NCBI RefSeq assembly: GCF_014279875.1
Contig: NZ_CP047952.1
Location: 1,612,001 to 1,676,000 of the forward strand
DNA length: 64,000 nucleotides
Direction of reading: 5' to 3'
Source: Synechococcus sp. MEDNS5
GTDB lineage: Bacteria; Cyanobacteriota; Cyanobacteriia; PCC-6307; Cyanobiaceae
Shown here piece after piece: positions 56,927 through 64,000 of the stretch. Under the pieces are notes generated by a model that saw only the letters and a program-made list of their open reading frames with translations, was not told the DNA's origin and ran no database searches. The number at the start of each line of letters is the position of its first letter. Position 1 is the stretch's first letter. The position numbers and the translations under genes were made by a program.

Positions 56927-59319
56927 GGAATTCCACCACCATCTCTGGTTGCCTCACTATGAGGGAGCAGTCGACTACTGGCTTTCAGCTCATTCATCGC
57001 AGTAATCAGCGACTGCGCTTGAGTCTTCCTCACGATCGCAAGGCTCCTGAGGCGCTGCATCAATGGTTGGCTAGTCAACCTGAAATCCTCTCAGCCAGGG
57101 TCAACACCTTGGCTCAATCACTCATCATCACGCTGCCTCCATCCAACTCAGGCTGGAGCGACGATGACGTGATCCGCTGGATGAATTCCCTCCCCAGCGA
57201 TGGGGAACTGGTTCATCAACTCAACGCCTGTCCTCCGATTCAGGACGTTGCGTTGAGTGGTGGCAATGAGGAGGAGCCCTTCGTCCCCTCCCGGATCATT
57301 CTTCCTGTCAGTTCCTTGGCACTGGCACTACTCGCCGGCCCCTTATCGCTGCCACCTCTGGGCGTGGCGATCTTCATTCTCATTGCAGCCCGCCTGAGCT
57401 TCCGTCGGGCCTGGGAGGGCCTGCGGGATGAACGCCGCATCAACGTCGATGCTCTCGACGCTTTGGCTGTGGGTATTCACAGTCTCGAGGGATTTCTTAT
57501 TGGCCCGGCGTTGATGATCAGCATGATTGAGGGCGGTGAAGCGGTTCGCGATGCCACCCAACGGATTGCGCATTCAGCCAGTTCCGATCTCCTGGCAGGT
57601 CTTGAGGCGGATGTCCGCCGTGTTGATGACGCCGGAAACGAAACGATCGTGCCCAGCTCCGAACTCAAATCAGACGACAGAGCCATCTTTTATCCAGGGG
57701 ACAGCATTCCCTGTGATGGAATCGTTGAAAAAGGCGAAGTCAGCTTCGATGTTGTGAAGCTCACCGGTGAATCTGTCCCCCGTCACGCCGAGGCAGGAGA
57801 TGAAGTTTTGGCTGGATTCATCCTGCTTGAAGGGACCATGATCATGCGCATCACGGCTGTTGGCTGCGACACCCGTATCGGCCAAATCACAGCGTTGATC
57901 GACTCAGCTCCTGTTTTCGACACTCGGGTGGGCAATGTCGCAGCCAGGGTTGCTAATCGCTTCGTGTTGCCGACTCTTGCATTGGCAGGGGTCTCACTGC
58001 TTCTGAGTGCAGGCAATCTCGCCCAGGCGGCCTCCCTGCTGATGTTCGACCTGGGCACCGGCCTCAGGGTTTCTGTCCCAACTGCGATCATGGCCGCCCT
58101 GACACGCGCAGGGAGCCAGGGACTCCTGATTCGTAGTGGACGTGCGCTCGAACTTCTCGATGAGATCGACGTTGTTGTCTTCGATAAGACCGGCACACTC
58201 ACCAAAGGCCACCCCTCCGTGGTTCATTTTGATGTGCTCGACCCGTCCTTTGCGCCAGAAACACTGATGCATCTGGCGGCATCCGCCGAACAAGGACTAA
58301 ACCATCCGATTGCAGAAGCCGTCGTTCAATACGCGGCACTCTCAGAACAGCACCCAGCCACTCCTGATGCATGGGATTACAAGGTCGGGCGTGGTGTCTC
58401 CGCTGTGATCGATGGCCATTCCGTGTTGATCGGGAACTCCAGATTGCTTCGCGAAGAAGGCTTAACTGAGCCAGAACTAGCGATTCGCCCTGATCTAGAC
58501 ACAGCAACACCTGTTTTTCTTGCCGTCGACGGTGCCATCGTCGGTGTCTTCCACGCCGCCGATACCCTGCGTCCCGACAGCCACGCCCTGGTGCAAGAAC
58601 TGCACCGCCGCGGAATCCAAGCGCACATGCTCACCGGCGACATTGCACCCGTTGCTCACGCTGTGGCCGCTCGGCTTGGTCTAAGGCCAGATGAAGTGCA
58701 CGCGGAAGCGCTACCCGATCAGAAAGCCGAACTGGTGAAAGCATTCAAAGACCAAGGCAAACGCGTCGTGTTCGTGGGAGATGGCATCAATGACTCAGCG
58801 GCTCTGGCCTACGCCGATGTGTCTGTTTCATTCGCCTCTGGCAGCGACCTGGCCAGGGAAACCGCTGACATCGTGCTCACGAACGATCGTGTTTCCGATC
58901 TGATCGCTGCACAGGATCTGTCTCGGCTCACCTTCAAACTCATCCGCGAGAACATCGGCATCGTTGGCGTTCCCAACCTCACCGCACTGCTCATCGGAAC
59001 CTTCTTCCCCCTGGGACCCATCACAGCCGTGCTGATTAATAACGGGTCCTCCTTGGTAGCTGCTGGCAATGCCATGCGCACGCTCAGATTTCGTCCTTCC
59101 CCCCTACCAGAACCGCAAAGCTGCGACCTGCCGGCACCATTGCGCGCCAGTGATCTTGCCAAACGCTTGGGAACGACCCATCAAAGGATTAGCTCGATGC
59201 GCAGGAGAGGGGGACTTCACTCTTGGAGCCGCCTCCAAGATCCTGACGGACACAGCTGGCGCTACTGCGAAACAACTCAGATCTACCACCCGCTGGAAAT
59301 CGCTGAGGCGGTGGCTTGA
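56923..59319 (+). CDS. P-type ATPase, P1B-like, lacking the CPC motif
   Basis: A 798-residue transport ATPase with every catalytic element: actuator TGES (T281-E283), phosphorylation DKTGTLT (Asp421), HP (His461-Pro462), TGD (571-573) and GDGINDSAA (619-627). The N-terminal HMA2-like domain (about residues 25-95) has no CxxC. The membrane segment before the P-domain reads FDLGTGLRVSVPTA (375-387) where heavy-metal pumps have CPCALGLATPTA, so the CPC ligands are gone and the ion is unclear. A C-terminal extension (about 735-798) looks like a helix-turn-helix domain. Start GTG overlapping the DUF5132 stop; an ATG at 56959 is alternative. Confidence 0.88.
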   Translation: MRNSTTISGCLTMREQSTTGFQLIHRSNQRLRLSLPHDRKAPEALHQWLASQPEILSARVNTLAQSLIITLPPSNSGWSDDDVIRWMNSLPSDGELVHQLNACPPIQDVALSGGNEEEPFVPSRIILPVSSLALALLAGPLSLPPLGVAIFILIAARLSFRRAWEGLRDERRINVDALDALAVGIHSLEGFLIGPALMISMIEGGEAVRDATQRIAHSASSDLLAGLEADVRRVDDAGNETIVPSSELKSDDRAIFYPGDSIPCDGIVEKGEVSFDVVKLTGESVPRHAEAGDEVLAGFILLEGTMIMRITAVGCDTRIGQITALIDSAPVFDTRVGNVAARVANRFVLPTLALAGVSLLLSAGNLAQAASLLMFDLGTGLRVSVPTAIMAALTRAGSQGLLIRSGRALELLDEIDVVVFDKTGTLTKGHPSVVHFDVLDPSFAPETLMHLAASAEQGLNHPIAEAVVQYAALSEQHPATPDAWDYKVGRGVSAVIDGHSVLIGNSRLLREEGLTEPELAIRPDLDTATPVFLAVDGAIVGVFHAADTLRPDSHALVQELHRRGIQAHMLTGDIAPVAHAVAARLGLRPDEVHAEALPDQKAELVKAFKDQGKRVVFVGDGINDSAALAYADVSVSFASGSDLARETADIVLTNDRVSDLIAAQDLSRLTFKLIRENIGIVGVPNLTALLIGTFFPLGPITAVLINNGSSLVAAGNAMRTLRFRPSPLPEPQSCDLPAPLRASDLAKRLGTTHQRISSMRRRGGLHSWSRLQDPDGHSWRYCETTQIYHPLEIAEAVA

Positions 59320-59819
59320 GCAGCAGCGACTGCCTGATCTTGCGCCACCGCAACTCCCTGCGTTGCCGATACACGATTTGTTCGTCGACCTCAATTTGCT
59401 GGCGTCAACTCGAACGAGAACTCTCCAATCGCCTCGCCAACCACAGCATTCAGTTCCGTTGCAACAAACTAGCCGGTTCGATTTCGTTTCACACCACAGC
59501 AGCTCTGGGTGAACTGAATTGGCACGTCGCAACCCAGGCCCTGGTGGCGTCCCTCAATGCTTTGGGGGCCACGCCTCCCCCTGCCAAGGTGTTGGCGATT
59601 TCCGTAAAAACGATCCGGTCCCCATTGCCACCCCTTGGCAATGCCATCACGTTGGCACTCAGTGTGAGTCTCGCCCTGATGGCCTTTCTGCTTCTGCTGA
59701 TTGGTCTGCCAGCGCTCCTGCTGCCGTTGTCCCCGGGTTCTGTTCTGATTCTCCTGGCGACTTGGTGTCTTGAACTTTCACTGCTGATACGACGTCCCTT
59801 CGTTCAATACGCCCCCTGA
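59316..59819 (+). CDS. HMA2-like small membrane protein, type 2
   Basis: A 167-residue protein starting at a TTG that overlaps the ATPase stop. The N-terminal domain has the HMA2-like features seen in its neighbours (HRNSLRCRYT, then CNKLAGSISF), and the C-terminal half has two membrane segments around LPLSPGSVL. Same layout as the gene at 54993. The translation start is uncertain. Lies between the active ATPase and the inactive homologue, five bases before the latter. Confidence 0.6.
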   Translation: MSSSDCLILRHRNSLRCRYTICSSTSICWRQLERELSNRLANHSIQFRCNKLAGSISFHTTAALGELNWHVATQALVASLNALGATPPPAKVLAISVKTIRSPLPPLGNAITLALSVSLALMAFLLLLIGLPALLLPLSPGSVLILLATWCLELSLLIRRPFVQYAP

Positions 59820-59824
59820 TTGCC

Positions 59825-61990
59825 GTGACAACCATGGTTTCGATCACCTCGGATGTCCAACTCTGGACAGTGGTCAGTGACCTTCCCGGCAGGGTGAGGG
59901 TTCGCTGGAACCCTGCACTCTTCAACGTTGAGACACTACGTCACACCCGATTGGTGCTGGGTGGTTGTCCCTGGCTGCTGGGATTCCGCATCAACCCCCT
60001 GGCCGGAAGTCTCTGCATTCATGTGCGCTCCGACCACCGCTCGAAGCTGGAGGAGCTGCTTGCCCTGGCATTCGATCCAGGTGGCACTCAACTCGAGCCG
60101 GATTGCGAGGCTTTGGTGCGGTCGAGACGCGCAAGCCGCGTGTTGTTGCACGGTGGAGTCTGCACGGGGATCCTGTTGTTTGATCTCTTAATTCCTCTGC
60201 CGCTCACCCTGCTGGTTGGCCTGTCGTCGGTGATGATTTGGCCAAGGATCCTTACAGGCTTGCGATCTCTCTTCAAGGGGGAGACCGATTACGACTTGAT
60301 GGAGCTTGGACTCTCCGGGCTCATGCTCTTCCAAGGACTTCCCGAGGAAGTTCTCTTGGATCTCAGCATTCATGATGGAACGGGCCTAATGCAGCAATCC
60401 ATGCTGCCCGCCGAAGAGACCGGAAGCCCCAAGCGCTTGTTGCAGCGACTCGAAGAGCGAATTCATCTCACATCGCCGGATCCCGATCAAAAGACCATCT
60501 GCCTTTCAGATGCGAAACGCGGGCAAAAGTATCTGATTCATGCCGAACAAATGTGTCCCTTGCGTTCACGCGTGGAATGCGGGGATCTACTTGTGATTGA
60601 TAAACGCATCAACGGTGACTGGCAACCACGCTGGTTGAAGCAAGGCGATGGCGTCAAAGCTGGGGCGCTGGTGATTAAAGGCAAGGGAGTCCTGAGCCTG
60701 CAGACGGAACTCGACAACGACCCTACCTATGCCTTATTGCATAAACAGCAAACACACAGCGGCCTCGAAGACAACGTTTTAGCGGACGATCTCGCATCAA
60801 TCGGTCGCTGGATGAATCCTTTTCTGCTGCTGAGCAGCGGTGCCTTGATTGCCACTGGTGCCGGCCACGCGGCGCTCGCCCCCCTGCAATTCACGCCCTT
60901 GCATAACTGGGAACAGAGCGTAAGTGGTGCCAGGCTGACAGCGGTAGCTGATCTGAAGCTACACAACGTCAATATTCACAACCCCAACACGCTGAGCAGT
61001 TTCGGCAGGGTCAAGCACCTTGTGGTGACCTTCAGCGGCCTAAACCATCACCGTGGGATCAATTTAGAAGAGCACAGGATCGAGGATGGCTTAGCAGAAG
61101 GAAGCCTGGTGAGACTTCTGTCGGGAATCCAGTCCTGGTTGGTTGAAGAAGGAGGGCCCTCGATCTGGGCTGATCAGCTACGCAAGATCGACAATCCCAC
61201 AGCGATCGACTCGGTAACGATCGAGTCAGCAAGCCGTCGCTTCAATGTAGTGACAGCAACTGGTGAAAGATACTTAGTGGAGCCTGGGGTGACGGAATCG
61301 CCTTCCACCTCAGATGTTCCGGAGATCCTGCAGCCCCTGACCATTTTCCGTGATGGCAACGCAATCGGCAGGATCACCATGACAGTTTGTCCTGACGATC
61401 ACTGGATTCAAGCCTCTTCTTGGCTCAAGAGACAGGGAATCAAGCTTCATGTGGTCTCCACCCTTCCGCCGAAACAGCTGAGAACCAGCGTTCACAGCCT
61501 GGGCATTCCTGATGGTCAAATCCATGGAGGTTGCGACGGAGCCAAGCGGGTCGCACTGGTCAGACGCCTTCAAGGACAATCCCAAACTGGGGTGGCCTAT
61601 CTGGGCTACCTGATCCAGGACCTCGCAGCCCTTGAATTGGCCGATGTCTCAATTGGCATGCGCGTCGAAGACGACAGCCTCTTCATCTCCGAACTCTGCG
61701 ATCTGACGATTCCCACGAACGCAGGATGGATTCCCAGACTGATCGAGCTGAGCCGCAGATTGCAGTCCACAGAGAACGGCAACTTTGGACTGATCACTAC
61801 AACCCAGCTCATTTCGACCCTGGCAACCGTTGTGGGTTGGATCCCGCCGCTTCAGACCATCCTTCTCGCCGACCTACCGATGTTGATTGCTGAATTGCAC
61901 AACATCTTGAGCGTTGAACGAGTGGGCTACCCGGCTGGGGATGCTGGAACTCAGCTGGCGGCCTTCACAAGTCGCCATGACGATCGCTGA
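59825..61990 (+). CDS. Inactive P-type ATPase homologue (pseudo-ATPase)
   Basis: A 721-residue P-type ATPase fold without the catalytic residues. The N-terminal HMA2-like domain (SDLPGRVRVRW, NPLAGSLCIHV) and two membrane pairs are kept. At the phosphorylation site the sequence is VVTFSGLNHH (Thr402 where DKTGT has Asp); the TGE loop is replaced by a segment around GDWQPRWLKQGDG; and GDGINDSAAL has become GYLIQDLAAL (594-603), still followed by ADVSIGM. The frame is intact, so a non-catalytic role is more likely than decay. Start GTG, or ATG at 59834. Three overlap or spacing signals place it in the same transcript as the active pump. Confidence 0.8.
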   Translation: MTTMVSITSDVQLWTVVSDLPGRVRVRWNPALFNVETLRHTRLVLGGCPWLLGFRINPLAGSLCIHVRSDHRSKLEELLALAFDPGGTQLEPDCEALVRSRRASRVLLHGGVCTGILLFDLLIPLPLTLLVGLSSVMIWPRILTGLRSLFKGETDYDLMELGLSGLMLFQGLPEEVLLDLSIHDGTGLMQQSMLPAEETGSPKRLLQRLEERIHLTSPDPDQKTICLSDAKRGQKYLIHAEQMCPLRSRVECGDLLVIDKRINGDWQPRWLKQGDGVKAGALVIKGKGVLSLQTELDNDPTYALLHKQQTHSGLEDNVLADDLASIGRWMNPFLLLSSGALIATGAGHAALAPLQFTPLHNWEQSVSGARLTAVADLKLHNVNIHNPNTLSSFGRVKHLVVTFSGLNHHRGINLEEHRIEDGLAEGSLVRLLSGIQSWLVEEGGPSIWADQLRKIDNPTAIDSVTIESASRRFNVVTATGERYLVEPGVTESPSTSDVPEILQPLTIFRDGNAIGRITMTVCPDDHWIQASSWLKRQGIKLHVVSTLPPKQLRTSVHSLGIPDGQIHGGCDGAKRVALVRRLQGQSQTGVAYLGYLIQDLAALELADVSIGMRVEDDSLFISELCDLTIPTNAGWIPRLIELSRRLQSTENGNFGLITTTQLISTLATVVGWIPPLQTILLADLPMLIAELHNILSVERVGYPAGDAGTQLAAFTSRHDDR

Positions 61991-62463
61991 CCCGGCCGCT
62001 GGATCCGCAGGCAGCGAAGCCCTCGTCTCTCGAAGCCTTTGCCGTCGCAGAGATCCTGCAAAGGAGGTAAGCGCCTGAGCTGAAGAAGATCCGCCAGCTC
62101 ACGGCTGTCCACTTCGATGCCAGTTCGCACAAGCTGTTCAAGGATCTCGAGACGTTCTCTGAACAGCCTTAGATCTGCGAACTGCTCAGCTTTCATCCAA
62201 TTGGATTCGCCACTGACGACAGGCAAAGACGACGCATCACTCTCGCCATGGGCCTGAACCAGCTCAAGCTCGGTCGCTACAAGCTCCCCACCTTCGCCGG
62301 TGGCCGCAGCTCTCAAACGTGAAACGTCACTCGCCCGCAGGAATGTTCGCAGCCCTCGACGCTCAGGAGTGATGCCAATGCGCTGAGCCAAGACAAGGAT
62401 CTCAGCTCGCGAGAGTCCCAGCTCGGATTCGAGCCTCGAGAGGGTCAGCATCTCATCAGCCAT
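61951..62463 (-). CDS. HTH-like putative regulator (170 aa)
   Basis: A 170-residue protein whose first 45 residues (SRLESELGLSRAEILVLAQ, then FLRASDVSRL) look like a MerR/excisionase-type winged helix. The C-terminal third (SRELADLLQLRRLPPL, then RPGQRSSWRLV) resembles the C-terminal extension of the P-type ATPase at 56923. Start ATG at 62463. Divergent from the carbonic anhydrase gene; its end overlaps the pseudo-ATPase by 40 bases. A role controlling the cluster is inferred from position. Confidence 0.6.
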   Translation of the reverse strand: MADEMLTLSRLESELGLSRAEILVLAQRIGITPERRGLRTFLRASDVSRLRAAATGEGGELVATELELVQAHGESDASSLPVVSGESNWMKAEQFADLRLFRERLEILEQLVRTGIEVDSRELADLLQLRRLPPLQDLCDGKGFERRGLRCLRIQRPGQRSSWRLVKAAS

Positions 62464-62556
62464 GGGCAAGCAACGGACCACCGGGACATGTTGGTCGCGA
62501 ACAGTTCAGAACGGGGTGGTCATGACGACACCGTGTCCAGAACATCGAGGCAATTC

Positions 62557-63183
62557 ATGGCAACCTTCGACCAAAACCCCTCCACGAAAACGGACATGAC
62601 GATGACGCCCGAACAGAGTTTTCAAGCCTTGAAGGCGGGGCATGAGCGATTTATGGCGGGAAAATCGCGGCACCCCCATTCCTCAGCTCACAGGCTCAAG
62701 CAGCTGGTGGATGGTCAACGTCCGATGGCCGCCATCTTGAGTTGTTCCGACTCGCGCGTTCCGGTTGAGTTGCTCTTCGATGCGGGGTTTGGAGATCTTT
62801 ACGTGGTCCGCACCGCAGGGAACACAAGTTACAGCGACACCATTGGCTCTCTCGACTACGGCGTGCTGTCGTTAGGCATTCATCTCATTGTGGTGATGGG
62901 GCATGAACGCTGCGGAGCCGTCACAGCAGCCTGCACTTCAGAGGAAACGCTCACGCCAGCGCTCAGCGATCTGGTTGGCACCATCCGCTCCAATCTCAAA
63001 CGCGTTGGTATGAGCAATGATGTGGGCGCAGCCTGCCGAGCCAACAGCATGGAATCGGCTCGCAGCTTGGTTCATGGCAGTGCGTTGATGCAGGAGCGGG
63101 TGAAGCAAGGAACTCTTCGTATCGAAGCGGCTTGTTACACCCTCGAAGAGGGGGCCATCGAGTGGCTCGGTGCTGTCTCCTGA
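62557..63183 (+). CDS. Beta-class carbonic anhydrase
   Basis: Interconverts carbon dioxide and bicarbonate. The 208-residue protein has zinc ligands Cys63, His116 and Cys119 with the catalytic Asp65-Arg67 pair (CSDSRV and GHERCGAV). No signal peptide is visible from the ATG at 62557, which has GAGG six bases upstream; an earlier in-frame ATG at 62488 would add 23 residues. Not part of a carboxysome gene set. It sits inside the P-type ATPase cluster. Confidence 0.92.
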   Translation: MATFDQNPSTKTDMTMTPEQSFQALKAGHERFMAGKSRHPHSSAHRLKQLVDGQRPMAAILSCSDSRVPVELLFDAGFGDLYVVRTAGNTSYSDTIGSLDYGVLSLGIHLIVVMGHERCGAVTAACTSEETLTPALSDLVGTIRSNLKRVGMSNDVGAACRANSMESARSLVHGSALMQERVKQGTLRIEAACYTLEEGAIEWLGAVS

Positions 63184-63266
63184 TGAGCACAAGTCGCTGC
63201 TTTTTCGGCATAAAGCACTAAATTTGAAATTGTTTATCGGCCTTCCTTTCCGGCCCCTTCACCACG

Positions 63267-63584
63267 ATGTTCGAACTCGAATTTCTCCTGGCCATGGGCG
63301 TCGGCGCTGCTCTTGTTGCTGTGGCACCTACCGTGAAAGCCATCAGTGGAAAGGAAACCGACTGGAGCCGCTCGGTTAGCAACAGCGGACGCACCATTAC
63401 CAAGCAGGGCCTCAAGCTTGGAATTCGTCTGGCGGACACAACGGGGGCTCTCTTGAAAGGTGTAGGACACGGCTTTTCAGAGGTCAGCGAAACCTTCACA
63501 GACCTTCTCGCTGAAGCTCGTGCGGACCTTGAAACCAACAAGTCAGCCCAACCTGCTGCGACCGTGACATCCAAACGCGGTTGA
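63267..63584 (+). CDS. DUF5132-like small membrane protein, copy 2
   Basis: A 105-residue paralogue of the protein at 56591: same start (MFELE), an N-terminal hydrophobic segment (FLLAMGVGAALVAVAPTVKA), an amphipathic helix and acidic EAR repeats (LTDLLAEARADLE-like). Followed four bases later by the convergent end of a second inactive ATPase homologue. Confidence 0.65.
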   Translation: MFELEFLLAMGVGAALVAVAPTVKAISGKETDWSRSVSNSGRTITKQGLKLGIRLADTTGALLKGVGHGFSEVSETFTDLLAEARADLETNKSAQPAATVTSKRG

Positions 63585-63588
63585 ACTC

Positions 63589-63999
63589 CTAAGCCCTCTT
63601 TCCACGCATGAGGCTTGCAACAGAGCGGGAATTGAAAATATCAGCGGTGAGGATCGGTAGATCCACAAGAATCACTGCAACCAAAGGGTTGAGTGGGATC
63701 ACAAGGTTCACCAACACCACCAACAAGTGAGGCATGAGCACCCAAATCACTTGCTCTTTCTGCCGTCGCTGGAACCGTTGGCAAAGATTGACCAGCACAG
63801 GGAGCTGATCAATACATCGAGGTGCTATCAGAACATCGGCAAGCTCCTGGGAGAACGCCTGATCCAGGTCAGAGATCCGCATCCCCACATCAGCAGCTGC
63901 GATTAAGGAAACATCCGTATCCTCACCCGCGAGCAGCATCACCGGTCCCTGGGAGCGACACTGCCCAAGCCAGGCCAACTGCTTGGAAACATCGGGCTC
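63589..63999 (-). CDS. Second inactive P-type ATPase homologue (5' end outside window)
   Basis: The last 136 residues of a leftward gene that continues past the right edge. It aligns with the C-terminal end of P-type ATPases: VMLLAGEDTDVSLIAAADVGMR corresponds to the GDGINDSAALAYADV hinge but with GEDTDV, so the key Asp and Asn are not conserved. Two membrane segments (VIWVLMPHLLVVLVNLVIPL and a later one) and a VDLPILTADI end match the 59825 homologue (ADLPMLIAEL). Upstream catalytic motifs are not visible. Confidence 0.65.
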   Translation of the reverse strand, partial: EPDVSKQLAWLGQCRSQGPVMLLAGEDTDVSLIAAADVGMRISDLDQAFSQELADVLIAPRCIDQLPVLVNLCQRFQRRQKEQVIWVLMPHLLVVLVNLVIPLNPLVAVILVDLPILTADIFNSRSVASLMRGKRA

Positions 64000-64000
64000 A

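Overview
The window looks like a piece of a marine picocyanobacterial chromosome (Synechococcus type, alpha-cyanobacterial). It is GC-rich and tightly packed, with many 1-4 base overlaps between genes. It carries cyanobacterial hallmarks: a CpeS/CpcS-type lyase homologue, a ZipN/Ftn2 cell-division protein, a two-domain ThiE, a ClpR/ClpP tandem, a group 2 sigma factor, and DUF1517, DUF3611, TIGR03792 and DUF4359 proteins. The species cannot be fixed from the sequence alone. No insertion sequence, integrase or CRISPR array was seen.

Layout. 1-5.1 kb: surE (cut at the left edge), ribF, thiE-thiS, a DUF1517 membrane protein and small ORFs. 5.1-8.9 kb: a leftward run era, CpeS-like lyase, trmD, ispF, TIGR03792, larB. 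9.5-9.9 kb: a non-coding gap with terminators and a repeated 16-mer. 9.9-13.7 kb: a leftward run ffh, rpsP, phoH and a Bax-inhibitor-1 protein. 13.8-26.7 kb: SulP transporter, zipN, pdhA, HDAC-like deacetylase, sigma factor, nnrE-nnrD fusion, mnmA, lnt, FKBP and Fe-SOD. 26.8-30.4 kb: trpC, lpdA, a SpoU methylase, a small conserved protein and tRNA-Leu(CAG). 30.5-46.4 kb: cell-wall, division and amino-acid genes (murA, argD, folC, a probable D-glutamate pathway pair, miaB, ddl, ftsQ, ftsZ, panB), with tRNA-Leu(CAA), tRNA-His and the SRP RNA. 46.3-52.2 kb: hemW, a PIN/TRAM protein, clpR-clpP, ilvC and cbiB.

From about 52.2 kb to the right edge the content changes to accessory genes: a channel-like protein with an altered selectivity filter, a lone sugar transferase, a DUF1345 protein, and an unusual P-type ATPase cluster (55.0-64.0 kb). 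That cluster holds one catalytically complete P1B-like ATPase without the CPC motif, one full-length and one partial P-type ATPase homologue that have lost catalytic residues, two further HMA2-like membrane proteins, two paralogous DUF5132-like small proteins, an ArsA/Get3d-like protein without a P-loop, a HTH-like putative regulator and a beta-carbonic anhydrase. The repeated modules suggest a co-evolved membrane platform of unknown substrate. It is the best candidate here for an undescribed system.
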